Origin: Alphaproteobacteria bacterium
Lineage (GTDB): Bacteria; Myxococcota_A; UBA796; CAJQPC01
Assembly: GCA_020632795.1 (NCBI GenBank)
Contig: JACKEV010000008.1
Coordinates: 248,001-312,000 of the forward strand
Direction: 5' to 3'
DNA length: 64,000 nucleotides
The notes under the pieces were generated by a model that was given only the letters and a program-made list of their open reading frames with translations, was not told the origin of the DNA and searched no databases. Below are positions 60,352 to 64,000 of the stretch, piece by piece. Made by a program: the position numbers and the translations under genes. The first letter of the stretch is position 1, and every line of letters starts with the position of its first letter.

Positions 60352-61869
60352 TTGAGACCTGCCCTGCTCGCGCTGCTGCCCCTGCTCGCGCTCTCCCAGG
60401 AGTTGCCCGAGGACGGACCCGACACCCCGCCGTTCACCGACGAGGCGGTCGAGCCGGCCCCCACCGTCAGCCCCGAGGGCTGCGCCCTCGACCGGACCTG
60501 GCCCACCGAGGCCTGGCCCGAGCGCGCCCCGGGCCCCGACAAGGCCGACGCGGTCGCCGCCCTGGAGGCCTACGCCTTCCCCGAGCGCACCCCCGAGCAG
60601 GAGGCCGAGCGCCTGGGGGTCCGCACCGACGGGGTCATCGTCATCCAGGGCGGGGAGATCCTCTACGAGCGCTACGGCGACGGCTACACCGCCGAGATGC
60701 CCCACCTGAACTGGTCGGTCTCCAAGACCTGGGTCAGCGCCCTGGTGGCCCTGGCCGTGGCCGAGGGGCGGATGTCCGTCGAGGACTCGATCTGCGACCA
60801 CATCACGGCCACCAACCCCGAGAACTGCGTGATCCGCGTCCAGGATCTCCTGGAGTTCGCCAGCGGGCTGGAGTGGCACGAGACCTACGAGGGCGACCCG
60901 CCCACCACCTCCTCGGTCATCGCGATGCTCATCGGCGAGGGCTACCCGGACATGGCGGCCTTCATCTCCGGCCAGCCCCGCCGGGCGCCGCCGGGGACGG
61001 TGTGGCAGTACTCCTCCGGGGACACCACCCTGCTGGCCAACGTCGTCCAGGCGGTCATGGAGCCGGAGCACGGCCGGGACTTCCCTTGGACCCTGCTGTT
61101 CGACCGCCTGGGCATGACCTCGGTGGTCTTCGAGCGGGACAACGCGGGCACCTTCGTGGGCTCCAGCTACCTGCACGCCACCCCGCGGGACATGGCGCGG
61201 TTCGGGTATCTGTGGCTGAACGACGGCTGCTGGGAGGGGGAGCGCCTCTTCCCTGAGGGCTGGGTCCTCGACAGCACGCGGGTCTCCGACGCCATCCGCG
61301 CGCGCGCCCTCGACCGGGGGCCCCGCGATGTGCAGGGCCGCCAGCTCTGGCTCAACCAGCCCGTCCCCGAGCTGGGCGACGAGACCCGCCCCTGGCCGGA
61401 CATGCCCTCGGACACCTACGCCGCGATGGGGCACTGGAAGCAGGCCATCGTGATGGTCCCCAGCCGCGACGCCGTCATCATCCGCACCGGAGATGACCGG
61501 GACGGCAGCTTCTCCTGGAACACCTTCCTCTCCCTGAGCCTCGCCCTGACCGACGAGATCCCCATGGGCGGCCTCGGCTATCGCCCGGCGGTGGGCGAGC
61601 CGGGCGTCATGGAGGCCAGCGAGGCGATGAAGTTCGACGTGGGCCTGCTGGGCCTGGGTACGGCCTACGGCGCCAAGCTGGGCTGCACCTGCGCCTATGT
61701 GATCGGGCAGACCCACGACTACTGCCGCGCCTACATCAAGGCCAGCCCCGACATCGTGAAGGCGAAGTTCGACGACGAGGCGCACGCGGTCACCACCCGC
61801 GCGATGGGCTTCAAGACCGCGACCGCCCGCTGGGTCAACGAGCGGGACGGCTGCCTGCTGGATCCCTGA
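60352..61869 (+). CDS. Secreted beta-lactamase-family serine hydrolase with extra C-terminal domain
   Basis: A 505-residue protein; TTG 60352 is preferred because it directly begins a signal peptide (RPALLALLPLLALSQE), with AGGTG just upstream and TTGACA at 60311. The class C beta-lactamase-fold active site is NWSVSKTWVSAL (SxxK), then WQYSSGDTTLL (Y-x-S/N). The last 90 residues, starting around MEASEAMKFDVGLLGLG, contain GCTCAYVIGQTHDYCRAYI and end RWVNERDGCLLDP. I recall this Cys-rich segment as an N-terminal extension in other serine hydrolases; here it is at the C-terminus. Substrate unknown; peptidase or esterase roles are likely. Confidence 0.85.
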   Translation: MRPALLALLPLLALSQELPEDGPDTPPFTDEAVEPAPTVSPEGCALDRTWPTEAWPERAPGPDKADAVAALEAYAFPERTPEQEAERLGVRTDGVIVIQGGEILYERYGDGYTAEMPHLNWSVSKTWVSALVALAVAEGRMSVEDSICDHITATNPENCVIRVQDLLEFASGLEWHETYEGDPPTTSSVIAMLIGEGYPDMAAFISGQPRRAPPGTVWQYSSGDTTLLANVVQAVMEPEHGRDFPWTLLFDRLGMTSVVFERDNAGTFVGSSYLHATPRDMARFGYLWLNDGCWEGERLFPEGWVLDSTRVSDAIRARALDRGPRDVQGRQLWLNQPVPELGDETRPWPDMPSDTYAAMGHWKQAIVMVPSRDAVIIRTGDDRDGSFSWNTFLSLSLALTDEIPMGGLGYRPAVGEPGVMEASEAMKFDVGLLGLGTAYGAKLGCTCAYVIGQTHDYCRAYIKASPDIVKAKFDDEAHAVTTRAMGFKTATARWVNERDGCLLDP

Positions 61870-61881
61870 GAGACCGGAACC

Positions 61882-62181
61882 ATGTGCCGCAACATCAAGC
61901 TGCTGTTCAACTTCGAACCCCCGGCCACCGAGGCGGAGATCCGCGCCTCCGCGCTCCAGTACGTGCGCAAGGTCAGCGGCATGCGCCAGCCCGCCGCCGC
62001 CAACCAGGCCGCCTTCGACCGCGCGGTGGAGGAGATCACCGCCATCACCACCCGGCTGCTGCTGGAGGAGCTGGACACCCGCGCCGCCCCCCGGGACCGC
62101 GAGGTGGAGGCGCAGCGCGCCCGGGAGCGCGGGCGCCAGCGAGACGCGGCCATCCTTGCGCGCGCGGCGGACAACGGCTAA
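61882..62181 (+). CDS. DUF2277 protein
   Basis: A 99-residue protein from ATG 61882. It matches DUF2277 along its length: CRNIKLLFNFEPPATEAEIR, ALQYVRKVSGMRQPAAANQ, AAFDRAVEEITAITTRLLLE and PRDREVEAQRARERGR. Function is unknown. It is 12 nt from the preceding hydrolase stop, so probably in the same transcript. Confidence 0.95.
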   Translation: MCRNIKLLFNFEPPATEAEIRASALQYVRKVSGMRQPAAANQAAFDRAVEEITAITTRLLLEELDTRAAPRDREVEAQRARERGRQRDAAILARAADNG

Positions 62182-62271
62182 GGATTCCATAGAGACGCGG
62201 CTGCTGAACCGCCTCCACCGACCTCTGTGTTCCCGCAAGGCCCCGGGTCTTGCGATGTCCTGGTGTTCAGC

Positions 62272-63711
62272 ATGTCCACGAACAAGCGCCTCCTCAAGGC
62301 GCTCTCCCGAAAGGGGCTCGACGTCCGAGCCCTCCCTGACGGCTGGTCCATCCGCCTCGCCGACCGGCCGGAGCTGCCCGCTGCGGAGCTGCTGCTGCCG
62401 CCGGAGCTGCCCCTGGAGGCCCGGGCGGTGGCCCAGCTCGCCGGCCTCACCGGCCTGATCCACCCCGAGGGCGGCCGGGTGCGCGCGGCGGCGGCCACCC
62501 CGGACTTCCACCCCGGCGACGCGGGCGTGGCCATCGGCTCGGTCGTGGAGACCGAGGGCATGGTCGTGCCTGCGGCGGTGGGCACCGACATCAACTGCGG
62601 CATGCGCCTGCACGTCGTCGATCTGGACCTGGAGCGCTTCCAGGCCGGGCGGGACGCCCTCGCCGAGGATCTGCGCGGGGCGTTCTTCCTGGGGCGGGTG
62701 GACCGCACCCAGCCCGCGCGGGCCATGCGGGCCGCCTTCCGGGAGGGCCTGCTGGGCTGGCACGCCGCGCTGGAGGCGGACCGGGACGGGTTCGGCGAGG
62801 GCCTGCGCCACGCCGACCCCGCGCAGCTTGGCGACGAGCTGGACCGGGTCTTCGGCGGCGGCTCGATGGAGGGGGCGCTGCGCTGGGCCCCCGCCGATCT
62901 GGTCCCCGCGGACGGCCCGGTGCGGGACATGGGGCTGGCCACCATCGGCGGCGGCAACCACTTCGTGGAGCTTCAGGTCGTCGACGCGGTGCTGGACGGC
63001 GCCGCCGCCTGGGCCTGGGGCGTTCGGGAGGGGCAGCTCGCCTTCATGATCCACTCCGGCAGCCGCCAGGTGGGCAAGGGCATCGGCCGGAGCTGGCGGG
63101 ACTGGGCCCGGGAGGCCTGGCCGACGGGCGTGCGCCACCCCGCGCACGGCCTGTTCGCCCTGTCCGTGGAGCGGGACGCGAGCGCCGTGCGCGGGTATCT
63201 GGAGGCCGAAGCCACCGCCGCGAACTATGGTTTCCTCAACCGCCAGCTCATCGCGGAGCTGGTTCGCGGCGCGCTTCGGGCGCGCTTCGGGCCGCTGGAG
63301 GCGCCCCTGGTCTACGACCTGCCCCACAACATCACCCTGCCCGTGCCCGGCGCGCCGGACACCTGGGTCACCCGCAAGGGCGCCTGCCCGGCCCACGCCG
63401 GCCAGCCGGTCATCATCCCGGGCTCGATGGGCGACGCCTCCTTCCTGGCCCTCGGGCTGGGCAGCGGGCGCACCCTGTGCTCGGCGAGCCACGGGGCGGG
63501 CCGGGCGCGCTCCCGCTTCGAGATGGGGCGGCTGCCGGTGGACGTCCTGGGCCTGGAGGGGTTGCGCTGCGAGAGCCTGCGCCCGGACCGCCTGGTCCAG
63601 GAAGCCCCCGCCGCCTACAAGCCCATCGGCCCGGTGATGGACTGCCAGGCCCGCGCCGGGGTGGTCCGGCCGGTCGCCCGGCTGCGCCCGCTCATGACCT
63701 TCAAAGGTTAG
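62272..63711 (+). CDS. rtcB: RNA-splicing ligase RtcB
   Basis: A 479-residue protein from ATG 62272, the usual RtcB length. It joins 2',3'-cyclic phosphate and 5'-OH RNA ends with GTP. Metal and guanylate residues are visible: VGTDINCGMRLH, GGGNHFVELQ, FMIHSGSRQVGKG, and the guanylylated-His SASHGAGRARSR. Upstream (62182-62271) I see no convincing RtcR/sigma-54 promoter and no archease gene, so regulation differs from the Escherichia arrangement. Short genes follow directly. Confidence 0.97.
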   Translation: MSTNKRLLKALSRKGLDVRALPDGWSIRLADRPELPAAELLLPPELPLEARAVAQLAGLTGLIHPEGGRVRAAAATPDFHPGDAGVAIGSVVETEGMVVPAAVGTDINCGMRLHVVDLDLERFQAGRDALAEDLRGAFFLGRVDRTQPARAMRAAFREGLLGWHAALEADRDGFGEGLRHADPAQLGDELDRVFGGGSMEGALRWAPADLVPADGPVRDMGLATIGGGNHFVELQVVDAVLDGAAAWAWGVREGQLAFMIHSGSRQVGKGIGRSWRDWAREAWPTGVRHPAHGLFALSVERDASAVRGYLEAEATAANYGFLNRQLIAELVRGALRARFGPLEAPLVYDLPHNITLPVPGAPDTWVTRKGACPAHAGQPVIIPGSMGDASFLALGLGSGRTLCSASHGAGRARSRFEMGRLPVDVLGLEGLRCESLRPDRLVQEAPAAYKPIGPVMDCQARAGVVRPVARLRPLMTFKG

Positions 63712-63720
63712 GACAGAGGC

Positions 63721-63846
63721 ATGCCTGGAATCGTTGAGATCATCATCCTGCTGTTCGTCCTCGCGACGGCGATCATCCCGCCGCTGCTGCTGGGGCTCTG
63801 GCTGGTCGCGTGGCTGCGGGACAAGGCGGACGACGGGCGGCGGTGA
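63721..63846 (+). CDS. Small single-span membrane protein (41 residues)
   Basis: ATG 63721 to TGA 63846 encodes 41 residues: a strongly hydrophobic span (IVEIIILLFVLATAIIPP) and LLLGLWLVAWL, then the charged tail RDKADDGRR. AGGA lies 6 nt upstream. It starts 9 nt after rtcB stop and may be co-transcribed. Small membrane proteins of this kind often modulate a larger partner, but none is evident. Confidence 0.55.
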   Translation: MPGIVEIIILLFVLATAIIPPLLLGLWLVAWLRDKADDGRR

Positions 63847-63898
63847 GGGAAGACTCCCCCCCGGTTCGCGCGTTACCCTTGAGGATCGGAGAGCTGTC

Positions 63899-64000
63899 AT
63901 GCCCCGAAGGCCCCTCGCATTCCTCTTGATCGCGGCGACGCTGATCCCGACGTCGTCCCAGGCCATCCCGCCGCAGGACGACGCCAGCAAGCTCTACGCG
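63899..64000 (+). CDS. Secreted protein, N-terminal part only (runs off the window)
   Basis: ATG 63899 opens 34 codons to the window edge. The GGAG of CGGAGAGCTGTC precedes the ATG. The N-terminus is a signal peptide (RRPLAFLLIAATLIPTSSQA) followed by a short polar stretch. Nothing more can be said about the mature protein. Confidence 0.6.
   Translation, partial: MPRRPLAFLLIAATLIPTSSQAIPPQDDASKLYA

Noticed and set aside
62182..62271. Possible sigma-54 promoter upstream of rtcB
   Set aside because: A GG-N10-GC spacing exists but the -12 is CCGC, not TTGC, and no other consensus base fits.
59047..63990. A 1647-codon open frame on the minus strand
   Set aside because: It is antisense to six well-supported genes (SGNH, beta-lactamase-family, DUF2277, RtcB and others). 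High GC leaves few stops in this frame; its translation is low-complexity Gly/Ala/Arg/Val with no family pattern.

Overview
The window is very GC-rich DNA from a Gram-negative bacterium: lpxC is present, there are several lipoprotein signals, and lytic transglycosylase and beta-lactamase-fold genes occur. Three Hanks-type kinase or pseudokinase genes, many TPR and PEGA proteins, four secreted proteins with MopE-type Asp-rich repeats, and C-terminal tails resembling MYXO-CTERM sorting signals point to Myxococcota or a close deltaproteobacterial relative. This assignment is inferred from gene content; there is no rRNA gene in the window.

Layout. 1-672: the start of a transposase running off the left edge and a stand-alone dsRNA-binding protein. 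676-13323 (minus): seven tightly packed or overlapping genes encoding a pseudokinase with a possible beta-grasp tail, an FHA-like/lytic transglycosylase membrane protein, a small membrane-anchored protein, a receptor-like Ser/Thr kinase, two TPR/PEGA-type helpers and a secreted TPR-CHAT protease. Divergent from it, 13421-16820 (plus) carries three proteins of unknown function. 16824-28718 is mostly housekeeping: mtnA, a GNAT, a methyltransferase, a predicted 15-residue microprotein with its own promoter and hairpin, lpxC, a DUF192 lipoprotein, ruvCAB, a 0.6-kb inverted repeat, a small MopE protein, a rhomboid protease, a YebC homologue and two TPR proteins.

28725-38829 is the most unusual stretch. 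Two very large polymorphic-toxin-like proteins share an almost identical trunk (627 bp without a mismatch) but end in different tips; one tip is a HicA-type RNase domain. Each is followed by putative immunity genes. Both toxins and a neighbouring multi-membrane-span protein begin with GTG. All three are preceded at identical distances by the same leader: an upstream box at +108 nt, a sigma-54 GG-N10-GC promoter at +30 nt, and a GGTCACC-N6-GGTGACC palindrome touching the ribosome-binding site. They therefore look like one sigma-54/enhancer-binding-protein regulon.

38830-64000 holds envelope and accessory genes: MopE/FG-GAP, MopE/fibrinogen-like and MopE/MYXO-CTERM-like surface proteins, a PEGA-tailed kinase, two radical-SAM enzymes, GT-C-like membrane proteins, methyltransferases, a possible lipid-droplet/phasin-like gene next to a near-perfect FadR-type operator, a UPF0462 protein, a TPM/Tim44-like pair, a PGM1-like ATP-grasp ligase, an Rpn-family nuclease, an SGNH hydrolase, a serine hydrolase, a DUF2277 protein, RtcB and a partial secreted protein at the right edge. 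No tRNA, rRNA or CRISPR array was recognised.
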